From Lachnospiraceae bacterium (lineage in GTDB: Bacteria > Bacillota > Clostridia > Lachnospirales > Lachnospiraceae), in contig JAGAEH010000160.1 of NCBI GenBank assembly GCA_017613225.1, positions 1 through 5,776 on the forward strand: DNA of 5,776 nt, written 5' to 3'. Numbering within the stretch: the stretch's first letter is position 1; the number at the start of each line of letters is the position of its first letter. Of this stretch, positions 1 to 4,761 are shown piece by piece. A model generated the notes under the pieces. That model did no database searches, had not been told where the DNA came from, and saw nothing but the letters and a program-made list of their open reading frames with translations. The translations under genes were made by a program, and so were the position numbers.

Positions 1-192
1 CTGATCCTGGCCGCCCACAAAGCCGTAGCCGGTCTGCGGCTGTTCCGCAGGCTGCTGCCACTGGCCCCATTGCTGGTCCGGCTGACCGTACTGGCCCCAC
101 TGCTGATCCGGCTGCTGCCACTGGCCGTAGTTCTGATCCTGGCCGCCCACAAAACCGTAGCCGGTCTGGGGCTGTTCCGCGGGCTGCTGCCA
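1..192 (-). repeat. In-frame repeats coding the Q/W/P-rich tail
   Basis: Bases 1-60 and 133-192 are near-identical 60-bp direct repeats with three differences, spaced 132 bp (44 codons) apart. Both encode the same 20 residues, starting WQQPAEQPQTG and ending VGGQDQ. Between them a shorter unit, PDQQWGQ, occurs twice at 30-bp spacing (residues 175-181 and 185-191). The spacings are multiples of three, so copy-number change would keep the frame. The repeat reaches the window edge and may continue beyond it. Confidence 0.85.
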
Positions 193-633
193 CTGGCCCT
201 GGTCCTGGAATATGGACGCGGCCTCTCCGGCATCCATCTCCTGGTTCTGCACGGCCTGCTGTTCAAAATTCTCTATCGCCTGCTGTTCCACGGATGCCAT
301 GTCCTCCGCAGGCTCTGCCGGCCCGGAAACTTCCGCCCCAGGCTCAGCGGGCTGCTCATAACTGTCCTGAGCGGCTTCCATCATCTGGACGTGGTCGTAG
401 ATCTGCGTGGCTCCGGGATCCTGCTGCCACTGGTCCGCGGGCTGCTGCCACGCCGGCTCCTCAGGCTGACCCCACGGCTGCTCCGCGGGCTGTCCGGCCT
501 CCTGGGAAGGGGCGGCATAGCCAAAGCTCTCCGGCACGATGCCGGGGATCCCGTCCGTCTGCACCCTTGTTCCGCAGTTCGTGCAGAACAGGGCGTCGTC
601 TTCCAGTTTATAACCGCAATTGGTGCAATACAT
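1..633 (-). CDS. Zinc-ribbon protein with Gln/Trp/Pro-rich repeat tail (C-terminus outside window)
   Basis: The frame is open from an ATG at 633 down to base 1, so 211 residues are visible and the stop lies outside the window. Residues 1-21 form a short zinc ribbon with two CxxC knuckles (Cys3/Cys6 and Cys17/Cys20), as in the zinc_ribbon domains common at the N-termini of clostridial proteins. The rest is low-complexity and rich in Q, P, E, G and W. It has WQQP motifs near 62, 148, 172 and 192, and a 20-residue unit at 148-167 that recurs at 192-211. No membrane segment appears in the visible part, though many such proteins have one further on. The start is supported by a purine-rich GGGAGG/AAGGGAG tract at 639-651. 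The gene begins 21 bp after the M20 gene's stop on the same strand with no terminator between, so co-transcription is likely. The tail may be a flexible linker; the function is unknown. Confidence 0.85.
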   Translation of the reverse strand, partial: MYCTNCGYKLEDDALFCTNCGTRVQTDGIPGIVPESFGYAAPSQEAGQPAEQPWGQPEEPAWQQPADQWQQDPGATQIYDHVQMMEAAQDSYEQPAEPGAEVSGPAEPAEDMASVEQQAIENFEQQAVQNQEMDAGEAASIFQDQGQWQQPAEQPQTGYGFVGGQDQNYGQWQQPDQQWGQYGQPDQQWGQWQQPAEQPQTGYGFVGGQDQ

Positions 634-654
634 CGTTGCTCCCTTCCTCCCTTT

Positions 655-1887
655 TTATCTGTCCTTGAAGATCTCACCCTCCGCATACCGGTAGGGCGGA
701 TCCAGTTTTTTCATGTCGGACGCCAGGAAATCCGCCGCGATCTTCGCCGTCACCGCGGCGCCTTTGGCCAGCACGCTCTCGTCGCTGTCATAGCGGTCGT
801 TGTGATTGGTCTCCCTGTGGGTCTCGTCCAGGCTGCCCACAAAGCCGAAGGCCCCGGGGATCCGATCCAGGTAATATACGAAGTCCTCGCTGATCATCAG
901 TTTTTCCCGGTCCTGCAGATGCTCCGCTCCCAGCACGTCCCGCACGGCCTGGCGTCCGATGTTGACAAACTCTTCGCTGCGGTTGACCACCGCTCCGATC
1001 TGGGGGATGAAATCCACCTTCGCCTTGGCGCCGAGAGCCTCTGCCGTACTCTTGATCACGCCCTTGATCCTCTCCTCCAGCAGGTAGGAGTCCTCCTCGT
1101 AGTGGGCCCGGACCGTGCCGGTCATCGTCACCTTGTTGGCGATGATGTTGAAGCGCTGGCCGCCTTCGATGGTGCCGATGGTGACCGTGGCCGGATGAAC
1201 GGGGTTGATGTTCCTGGACACGATGGTCTGCAGGTTCATGATGACGGCCGCCGCCGCCACGATGGCGTCCACTCCCGCGCTGGGGGTGCTGCCGTGGCAG
1301 GACACGCCTTCGATCTCGATCTCGAGACGGGCGGAACTGGCCATGCGGGGGCCGGCCTGAATGTTCATGCAGCCGGCGTCGCACATGTCGGAGATATGAT
1401 GGCCGTACACCGCGTCCGCGCCGTCCAGGATACCCTGTTTGATCACGGCGATGGCGCCTTTGGCCACCTCCTCCGCGGGCTGGAACAGGAAGCGGACCGT
1501 GCCCTGCAGCTCCTCCTTCATGGCGGTGAGGATCTTCGCCGCCCCCAGCAGCATGGACATGTGGGTGTCATGGCCGCAGGCGTGCATCACGCCCTCGTTT
1601 TCGGAGGCAAAGGGCAGGCCGGTCTTTTCCAGCACCGGCAGCGCATCGATATCGGAACGCAGTACGATCACCTTGCTGTCGTCGGCGGCCTTTCCGCCCT
1701 TCAGCACGGCATAGCAGCCGGTGATGCCCTCAAAGCGGTGGACTTCCAGGCCCATGGCCTCCAGTTCGGCCGCGATGTGGTCCGTGGTCCCGTATTCCTC
1801 CCAGGTCAGTTCCGGGAAGCGATGGAACCACCGTCTCTGTTCGATGATGTAGGGTTCATACTGCTTTGCAAGCTCTTTGAAATCCAT
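655..1887 (-). CDS. M20 family (M20D-like) metal-dependent amidohydrolase, copy 1
   Basis: This 410-residue protein has the full layout of the M20D amidohydrolases, which cleave N-acyl amino acids (aminoacylase, hippurate and IAA-amino-acid hydrolase types). Landmarks in order are RSDIDALP at 77-84, MHACGHD at 101-107 (ligands Cys104, His106), FQPAEE at 135-140 (Glu139 or Glu140), GHHIS at 162-166 (His163 or His164), the dimerisation-domain CHGSTPSAGVDA near 197-208, SEDF at 333-336 and NHND at 361-364 (probable last metal ligand His362). All expected metal positions are filled, so it should be active. It has no signal peptide and is probably cytoplasmic. The ATG at 1887 is chosen because AAGGAG lies 7 nt upstream. 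An in-frame ATG at 1911 lacks such a site and lies only about 8 nt from the predicted transcript start. It is transcribed from a near-perfect promoter and leads into the zinc-ribbon gene. The exact substrate cannot be read. Confidence 0.92.
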   Translation of the reverse strand: MDFKELAKQYEPYIIEQRRWFHRFPELTWEEYGTTDHIAAELEAMGLEVHRFEGITGCYAVLKGGKAADDSKVIVLRSDIDALPVLEKTGLPFASENEGVMHACGHDTHMSMLLGAAKILTAMKEELQGTVRFLFQPAEEVAKGAIAVIKQGILDGADAVYGHHISDMCDAGCMNIQAGPRMASSARLEIEIEGVSCHGSTPSAGVDAIVAAAAVIMNLQTIVSRNINPVHPATVTIGTIEGGQRFNIIANKVTMTGTVRAHYEEDSYLLEERIKGVIKSTAEALGAKAKVDFIPQIGAVVNRSEEFVNIGRQAVRDVLGAEHLQDREKLMISEDFVYYLDRIPGAFGFVGSLDETHRETNHNDRYDSDESVLAKGAAVTAKIAADFLASDMKKLDPPYRYAEGEIFKDR

Positions 1888-1894
1888 GACCGAT

Positions 1895-1900
1895 CTCCTT
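1895..1900 (-). promoter_or_regulatory. Ribosome binding site that fixes the M20 copy 1 start
   Basis: On the minus strand AAGGAG lies 7 nt before the ATG at 1887. The longer in-frame option at 1911 would add eight residues (MLTLRRSV) that have no ribosome binding site and no family counterpart. Confidence 0.8.
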
Positions 1901-1925
1901 AATGTGAGCATAATTAATCTTTCTA

Positions 1926-1954
1926 ATTATAAAATTTCAGATATTTGCTGTCAA
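1926..1954 (-). promoter_or_regulatory. Consensus sigma-A promoter for M20 copy 1 and the zinc-ribbon gene
   Basis: On the minus strand a perfect -35 TTGACA (1949-1954) is followed, after exactly 17 bp, by a perfect -10 TATAAT (1926-1931). The predicted start is near 1919, giving a leader of about 32 nt that contains the AAGGAG site. A 12-of-12 match with ideal spacing predicts strong basal activity unless a repressor acts on it. Confidence 0.85.
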
Positions 1955-1962
1955 CATTGACA
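1949..1962. promoter_or_regulatory. 14-bp inverted repeat formed by two facing -35 boxes; possible operator
   Basis: TGTCAACATTGACA has 6-bp arms around a 2-bp centre. Each arm is the -35 box of one of the two divergent promoters. The symmetry follows automatically from two consensus -35 boxes back to back, so it does not by itself prove a regulator site. A dimeric repressor bound here would nevertheless silence both directions at once. Confidence 0.45.
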
Positions 1963-1985
1963 TCCGGTCCATCTCTTTTTATTAT
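1957..1985 (+). promoter_or_regulatory. Near-consensus sigma-A promoter for M20 copy 2
   Basis: A perfect -35 TTGACA (1957-1962), a 17-bp spacer and -10 TATTAT (1980-1985, one mismatch) point toward the gene at 2025. Transcription should start near 1992, giving a leader of about 33 nt that includes AGGAGG at 2013-2018. The -35 box is 2 bp from that of the opposite promoter. Confidence 0.85.
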
Positions 1986-2024
1986 CGAAACAGAAAGTGT
2001 TATCACCCATCGAGGAGGACCGAA

Positions 2025-3227
2025 ATGATCACCGTTCAGGAAGTAAAAAACATCATTGAAGAAGTGTTCCCCCAGGTCGTGGAATTCCGCCGGGACCTGC
2101 ACATGCACCCGGAACTCTCCGGCGAGGAGGAGCGCACCAGCATGCGCATCAAAGAGGAAATGGATAAACTGGGCATTCCCTGGGGCACCAACTGGCAGCG
2201 GGCCGTCTTCGGCACCCTGGCGGGAGGCCTTGGAGAGTCCGCCGGGAAATATAAGGGCGTGGCCATCCGCGCCGACTTTGACGCCCTGCCCATCTTAGAG
2301 GAGACCGGCCTGCCCTACGCCAGCCAGAATCCCGGCGTGATGCACGCCTGCGGCCACGACGTCCATACCGCCGTACTGCTGGGCAGCGCCATGGTACTGA
2401 ACAGACTCGCCGGCCGCTTCGGAGGGAACGTCAAGTTCTTCTTCCAGCCCAGTGAGGAAAAGGACGGCGGCGCCGACAACATGATCAAAGCCGGCTGCAT
2501 GACGGATCCTCCCGTGGACGCCGTGTTCGGTCTGCACATCAATCCGACCCTGCCCACCGGCCACCTGCAGTTCTGTCCCGGTCCCATGAATGCCGCCACC
2601 TGCACCATCTACATCGACGTGGAGGGCATCGGCTGCCACGGCGCCCATCCCGACACCGGCGTCGACACCATCCTGGTGGCCAGCCATATCGTCACCGCGC
2701 TGCAGGCCATCACCGCCCGCAACCTGCCGCCTACGACTCCCGGCATCGTGACCATCGGCTCCTTCCACTCCGGCACCAAGAGCAACATCATCCCGCCTAC
2801 CGCCCGTCTGGAGGGCACCCTGCGGGCCATGACCATGGACGTCATGGACATCCTGAAGCAGAACCTGGTCCGCACGGTGGAGAACGTGGCCGCCGCCTTC
2901 GGCGCGAAAGCCACTGTCACCCTGCAGGACGGCTGCCCCTGCCTGGAGAACGACCCGGCCATGACCGAGCTTCTGATGGGCATCGGCGCGGAGCTCTTCG
3001 GCGAGGACCACATCCGCGTGATGCCGGCTCCCAGCCTGGGCGGCGACGACTTTGCCTTCTTCTCCAACTACTGCGACGGCTGCTACTTCAATCTGGGCAC
3101 CAGCACCGGGAACGAGGAGCATCCCCAGTTCCTGCACAACGAATTCCTGTGCCCGGACGAGGAGTCCATGAAGGCAGGCATCCTGATGGAAGTCATCACC
3201 GCCTTAAAACTGCTGGGCGCGGCCTGA
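2025..3227 (+). CDS. M20 family (M20D-like) metal-dependent amidohydrolase, copy 2
   Basis: This 400-residue protein is a second complete M20D-type amidohydrolase, expected to hydrolyse N-acyl or N-aminoacyl amides in the cytoplasm. Landmarks are RRDLHMHPELSGEE at 22-35, RADFDALP at 82-89, MHACGHD at 106-112 (ligands Cys109, His111), FQPSEE at 140-145 (Glu144 or Glu145), GLHINP at 169-174 (His171), CHGAHPDTGVDT in the dimerisation domain near 204-215, GGDDFAFF at 339-346 and LHNEF at 370-374 (His371). The ATG at 2025 has AGGAGG 6 nt upstream. It differs from copy 1 throughout: GLHINP replaces GHHIS, GDDF replaces SEDF, and the last-ligand context is HNEF rather than HNDR. The two therefore look like diverged paralogues rather than a recent duplication and may prefer different acyl or amino-acid groups. 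It ends LKLLGAA, a segment partly repeated after the stop. Confidence 0.92.
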   Translation: MITVQEVKNIIEEVFPQVVEFRRDLHMHPELSGEEERTSMRIKEEMDKLGIPWGTNWQRAVFGTLAGGLGESAGKYKGVAIRADFDALPILEETGLPYASQNPGVMHACGHDVHTAVLLGSAMVLNRLAGRFGGNVKFFFQPSEEKDGGADNMIKAGCMTDPPVDAVFGLHINPTLPTGHLQFCPGPMNAATCTIYIDVEGIGCHGAHPDTGVDTILVASHIVTALQAITARNLPPTTPGIVTIGSFHSGTKSNIIPPTARLEGTLRAMTMDVMDILKQNLVRTVENVAAAFGAKATVTLQDGCPCLENDPAMTELLMGIGAELFGEDHIRVMPAPSLGGDDFAFFSNYCDGCYFNLGTSTGNEEHPQFLHNEFLCPDEESMKAGILMEVITALKLLGAA

Positions 3228-3293
3228 TCGTCAGAGCTCTGAAGCTGCTCGGCGCGGCCTGATCTGCAAAACCTGAAGCTGCGCAGCCTGATC
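3204..3293 (+). repeat. Imperfect 34-35 bp tandem repeat duplicating the 3' end of M20 copy 2
   Basis: The last codons of the gene, LKLLGAA plus stop (3204-3227), recur after the stop at 3239-3262, where the bases would again read LKLLGAA-stop. A third, shortened copy lies at 3273-3293. The periods are 35 and 34 bp, so the copies are out of frame with the gene and are not translated with it. This looks like tandem slippage duplication at the gene end followed by divergence. Confidence 0.75.
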
Positions 3294-3345
3294 TTCATAC
3301 TTTTTAACTGTTCTGCTGCGTTCAGCGATCAGCCTCAGCCAAAAC

Positions 3346-3381
3346 CGGCTGCCTGGAGGTCCTCTCTGGCAGCCGTTTTTT
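3346..3381 (+). terminator. Intrinsic terminator of M20 copy 2
   Basis: The GC-rich arms CGGCTGCC (3346-3353) and GGCAGCCG (3368-3375) pair perfectly over 8 bp around a 14-nt loop, and six T follow (3376-3381). It lies about 120 bp after the stop at 3227. In the reverse direction only AAAA at 3341-3344 faces out, so reverse termination would be weaker. Confidence 0.85.
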
Positions 3382-3399
3382 CGGTATTGTCCCGTGTCG

Positions 3400-3435
3400 G
3401 CAGATACTTTCACCTTTTCTTGTAAAAGTATCTGC
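3400..3435 (+). repeat. Hairpin repeat 1, terminator-like on the plus strand
   Basis: Arms at 3400-3410 and 3425-3435 pair perfectly over 11 bp with a 14-nt loop. Five T follow at 3436-3440, so the element could act as a back-up terminator for plus-strand transcripts that pass the one at 3346-3381. Confidence 0.75.
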
Positions 3436-3482
3436 TTTTTCCCTCCATTTCCGGTTCTGACTTGGAGCTGCTCTGCAGCAGA

Positions 3483-3521
3483 AGCAGATACTTCCATGGT
3501 TTTTTATGCAGAGTATCTGCT
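3483..3521 (-). repeat. Hairpin repeat 2, opposite orientation
   Basis: AGCAGATACT (3483-3492) pairs with AGTATCTGCT (3512-3521) over 10 bp. The loop contains a T run (3500-3505). The flanks and loop resemble hairpin 4 more than hairpins 1 and 3. Confidence 0.7.
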
Positions 3522-3569
3522 CTGATCCTTCGTTTTTTCCCAGTTTTCAGCCTTTTTGATCAGTATTCG

Positions 3570-3606
3570 GCAGATACTTTACACAACTGAGGCCCAAAGT
3601 ATCTGC
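3570..3606 (+). repeat. Hairpin repeat 3, same class as repeat 1
   Basis: Arms at 3570-3580 and 3596-3606 pair perfectly over 11 bp with a 15-nt loop. It shares with repeat 1 the left flank TCGGCAGATACTTT and a right flank beginning CTTT and running into CCCT. Only three T follow the stem, so it is a poor terminator. Confidence 0.75.
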
Positions 3607-3653
3607 TTTCCCTGCCGGAGAGCCCCTTTGGAACAGTTCCGAGAGAAAGCAAA

Positions 3654-3691
3654 AGCAGATACTTTCAGCATTTTTATCGAAAGTATCTGCT
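3654..3691 (-). repeat. Hairpin repeat 4, terminator-like on the minus strand
   Basis: AGCAGATACTTTC (3654-3666) pairs perfectly with GAAAGTATCTGCT (3679-3691), a 13-bp stem with a 12-nt loop. Read on the minus strand the stem is followed by TTTGCTTT, so it could terminate transcripts from the gene ending at 3745. Confidence 0.75.
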
Positions 3692-3714
3692 GCCTTGTCT
3701 AAAACTGCTTCTGA

Positions 3715-3738
3715 CCGGACCCTCTTCTGAAGATCCGG
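3715..3738 (-). terminator. Hairpin just after the stop of the ProC-like gene (weak terminator candidate)
   Basis: On the minus strand CCGGATCTTC pairs with GAGGGTCCGG around an AGAA loop, a 10-bp stem with two G-T wobbles. It starts 6 nt after the stop codon. The first T run (TTTT) comes about 10 nt later, so it is not a canonical intrinsic terminator. It may protect the 3' end of the mRNA. Confidence 0.35.
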
Positions 3739-3744
3739 CAGTCC

Positions 3745-4509
3745 TTAGTCCTTCTTGACCCGGGCCAGCACGTCCTCCATCAGCTTTTTCCACAGGTCGT
3801 AGGTGCCTGCCTCCCCCAGGTTGGACCAGATGTAGTGATTCAACCCGCCGGGAGTCATCTCCAGCGCCATCTCCTGCAGGTTTTCCGGCCGCATCTGCAC
3901 CTGGACGGCCAGAGCTTCGAAAAACGCCGTGATGTAGGCCTCCGCGTTTTCCGCGCTGGCGCCAACGTCCGTAAAGAGTTCCTTGGACTTCGCCAGCAGC
4001 TGGTAGTAGGCGCTCATCAGGCAGGTGACGGTGCGGAAGCAGGCCATCTCATCCGCGCTCTGGGCCACCACCAGGGTGCCCATCTTGTTTAAAACGGCGC
4101 CGATCTCCTCGTCCCCGGGATTCATGGCCACCGGTCCCAGGTGCTTGGAGCAGAAAGGCATGGGCAGCACGTCAAAGACCTCAGTCAGACCGGTCATCTG
4201 GGCGGCCTGCTTCAGGCTCAGGGTAGGCACCAGACTGATGAACTTCTGCCCGCTGCGGAAGCTCAGGCTCTCCAGCACCGTCTCCGCCTGCCGGGGCAGC
4301 ACCGCCAGGATCACCCAGTCCGCGCGGTCCACGATGGCCTGGTTGTCCGGGATGACTTCCACTTTTTCAGGATATTTCGCAGCCAGCGCGGCGGACTTTT
4401 CTTTCGTCCGCTCCGACACCAGCAGTTTCAGTTCCATGTCCGGGATCTCGCAGAGCCCCGTTGCCACGGCCTGTCCCACGATCCCCAGTCCGATGATCCC
4501 TATCGTCAT
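3745..4509 (-). CDS. ProC-like NAD(P)-binding oxidoreductase (pyrroline-5-carboxylate reductase superfamily)
   Basis: This 254-residue protein starts MTIGIIGLGIVG, a Rossmann dinucleotide motif with Gly7, Gly9 and Gly12, and continues with WVILAVLPRQ (65-74), a typical strand-loop of the F420_oxidored/ProC N-terminal domain. The C-terminal half is helical and ends with EMTPGGLNHYIWSNLGEAG (217-235), which aligns with the SPGGTT...EEAG signature of the P5CR dimerisation domain. The length is slightly below that of true ProC (about 260-280). It differs from proline-making ProC at key places: the MPNTP motif reads LPMPFC (115-120), SGSGPAY reads CLMSAYY (163-169) and PGGTT reads PGGLN. Fold and cofactor use are therefore well supported, but P5C reduction is doubtful, so no gene symbol is given. 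The start has GGGAGGAG about 7 nt upstream. It is divergent from the M19 gene and convergent with M20 copy 2. Confidence 0.85.
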   Translation of the reverse strand: MTIGIIGLGIVGQAVATGLCEIPDMELKLLVSERTKEKSAALAAKYPEKVEVIPDNQAIVDRADWVILAVLPRQAETVLESLSFRSGQKFISLVPTLSLKQAAQMTGLTEVFDVLPMPFCSKHLGPVAMNPGDEEIGAVLNKMGTLVVAQSADEMACFRTVTCLMSAYYQLLAKSKELFTDVGASAENAEAYITAFFEALAVQVQMRPENLQEMALEMTPGGLNHYIWSNLGEAGTYDLWKKLMEDVLARVKKD

Positions 4510-4595
4510 GATTACGCTCCTCCCATGTTTTCGGCAAGATCCGCATTTTCTGTCCCAGGGCAGAACTCCTGCAGACCTTCATGTCCTACACTGCC

Positions 4596-4624
4596 ATTCT
4601 ACTATCAATTCCCCACTTTGTCCA
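4596..4624 (-). promoter_or_regulatory. Predicted sigma-A promoter for the ProC-like gene
   Basis: On the minus strand -35 TGGACA (4619-4624, one mismatch) and -10 TAGAAT (4596-4601, one mismatch) are separated by 17 bp. The predicted start near 4589 gives a leader of about 80 nt ending in the GGGAGGAG site. Confidence 0.65.
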
Positions 4625-4637
4625 AATGATTTCCTGC

Positions 4638-4666
4638 TTTTCGTTCCGTGCGTCCCGTATTATAAT
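4638..4666 (+). promoter_or_regulatory. Predicted promoter for the M19 dipeptidase gene
   Basis: A perfect -10 TATAAT lies at 4661-4666. The hexamer at the right distance, TTTTCG (4638-4643), is a weak -35 and there is no TGn extension, so an activator or a different start is possible. The predicted leader is about 89 nt and ends in AAAGGAGG (4749-4756). Confidence 0.5.
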
Positions 4667-4761
4667 GCAGATGGCGCGGCGCCGAAACGATTCCAGAAGA
4701 ACGGCAGCAAAACGCCGCGATCGGACAAACGGACGGCTGACCGCCGCCAAAGGAGGATCCC

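Larger units (their letters stand above)
3400..3691. repeat. Array of four palindromic hairpin repeats (REP/BIME-like)
   Basis: The 11-bp arm GCAGATACTTT and its complement AAAGTATCTGC occur as four inverted pairs: 3400-3435, 3484-3520, 3570-3606 and 3655-3690. Three pairs are perfect; the second has a mismatch and a wobble at its inner end. Each hairpin spans 36-37 nt with a loop of 14-15 nt. Left arms start at 84, 86 and 85 bp steps, and the intervals between hairpins are 48, 49 and 48 bp. Loops and intervals differ in sequence, so the arms and the spacing are what is conserved. Position between convergent genes and alternating orientation resemble REP/BIME elements. No transposase is visible in the window. 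Confidence 0.85.
3228..3744. other. 517-bp gap between convergent genes, no credible ORF
   Basis: The gap lies between the ends of two convergent genes. From left to right it holds the decayed tandem copies of the upstream gene end, an intrinsic terminator, the four-hairpin array and a hairpin next to the stop of the minus-strand gene. Short open frames crossing it run through the hairpins and lack family features or ribosome binding sites, so none is called. It is more AT-rich than its flanks, mainly because of T and A runs. Confidence 0.7.

Noticed and set aside
70..1902. 610-codon open frame on the plus strand
   Set aside because: It lies antisense to the zinc-ribbon and M20 copy 1 genes, has Leu/Arg/His-rich low-information sequence without family motifs, and is explained by high GC at third codon positions of the real genes.
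1888..2024. Riboswitch or attenuator in the divergent region
   Set aside because: Both leaders are only about 32 nt and are mostly filled by the ribosome binding site, leaving no room for an aptamer.
2295..3137. 280-codon minus-strand open frame inside M20 copy 2
   Set aside because: It is an antisense shadow of a gene with clear catalytic motifs. Its composition is Gly/Ala/Val/His-rich with no recognisable domain and no ribosome binding site.
3231..3497. 88-codon minus-strand open frame in the intergenic gap
   Set aside because: It runs through the terminator, hairpin 1 and the decayed tandem repeats, and has no similarity to a known family by eye.
3400..3691. CRISPR array
   Set aside because: The repeated elements are inverted 11-bp arms with variable loops in alternating orientation, not identical direct repeats, and no cas gene is present.
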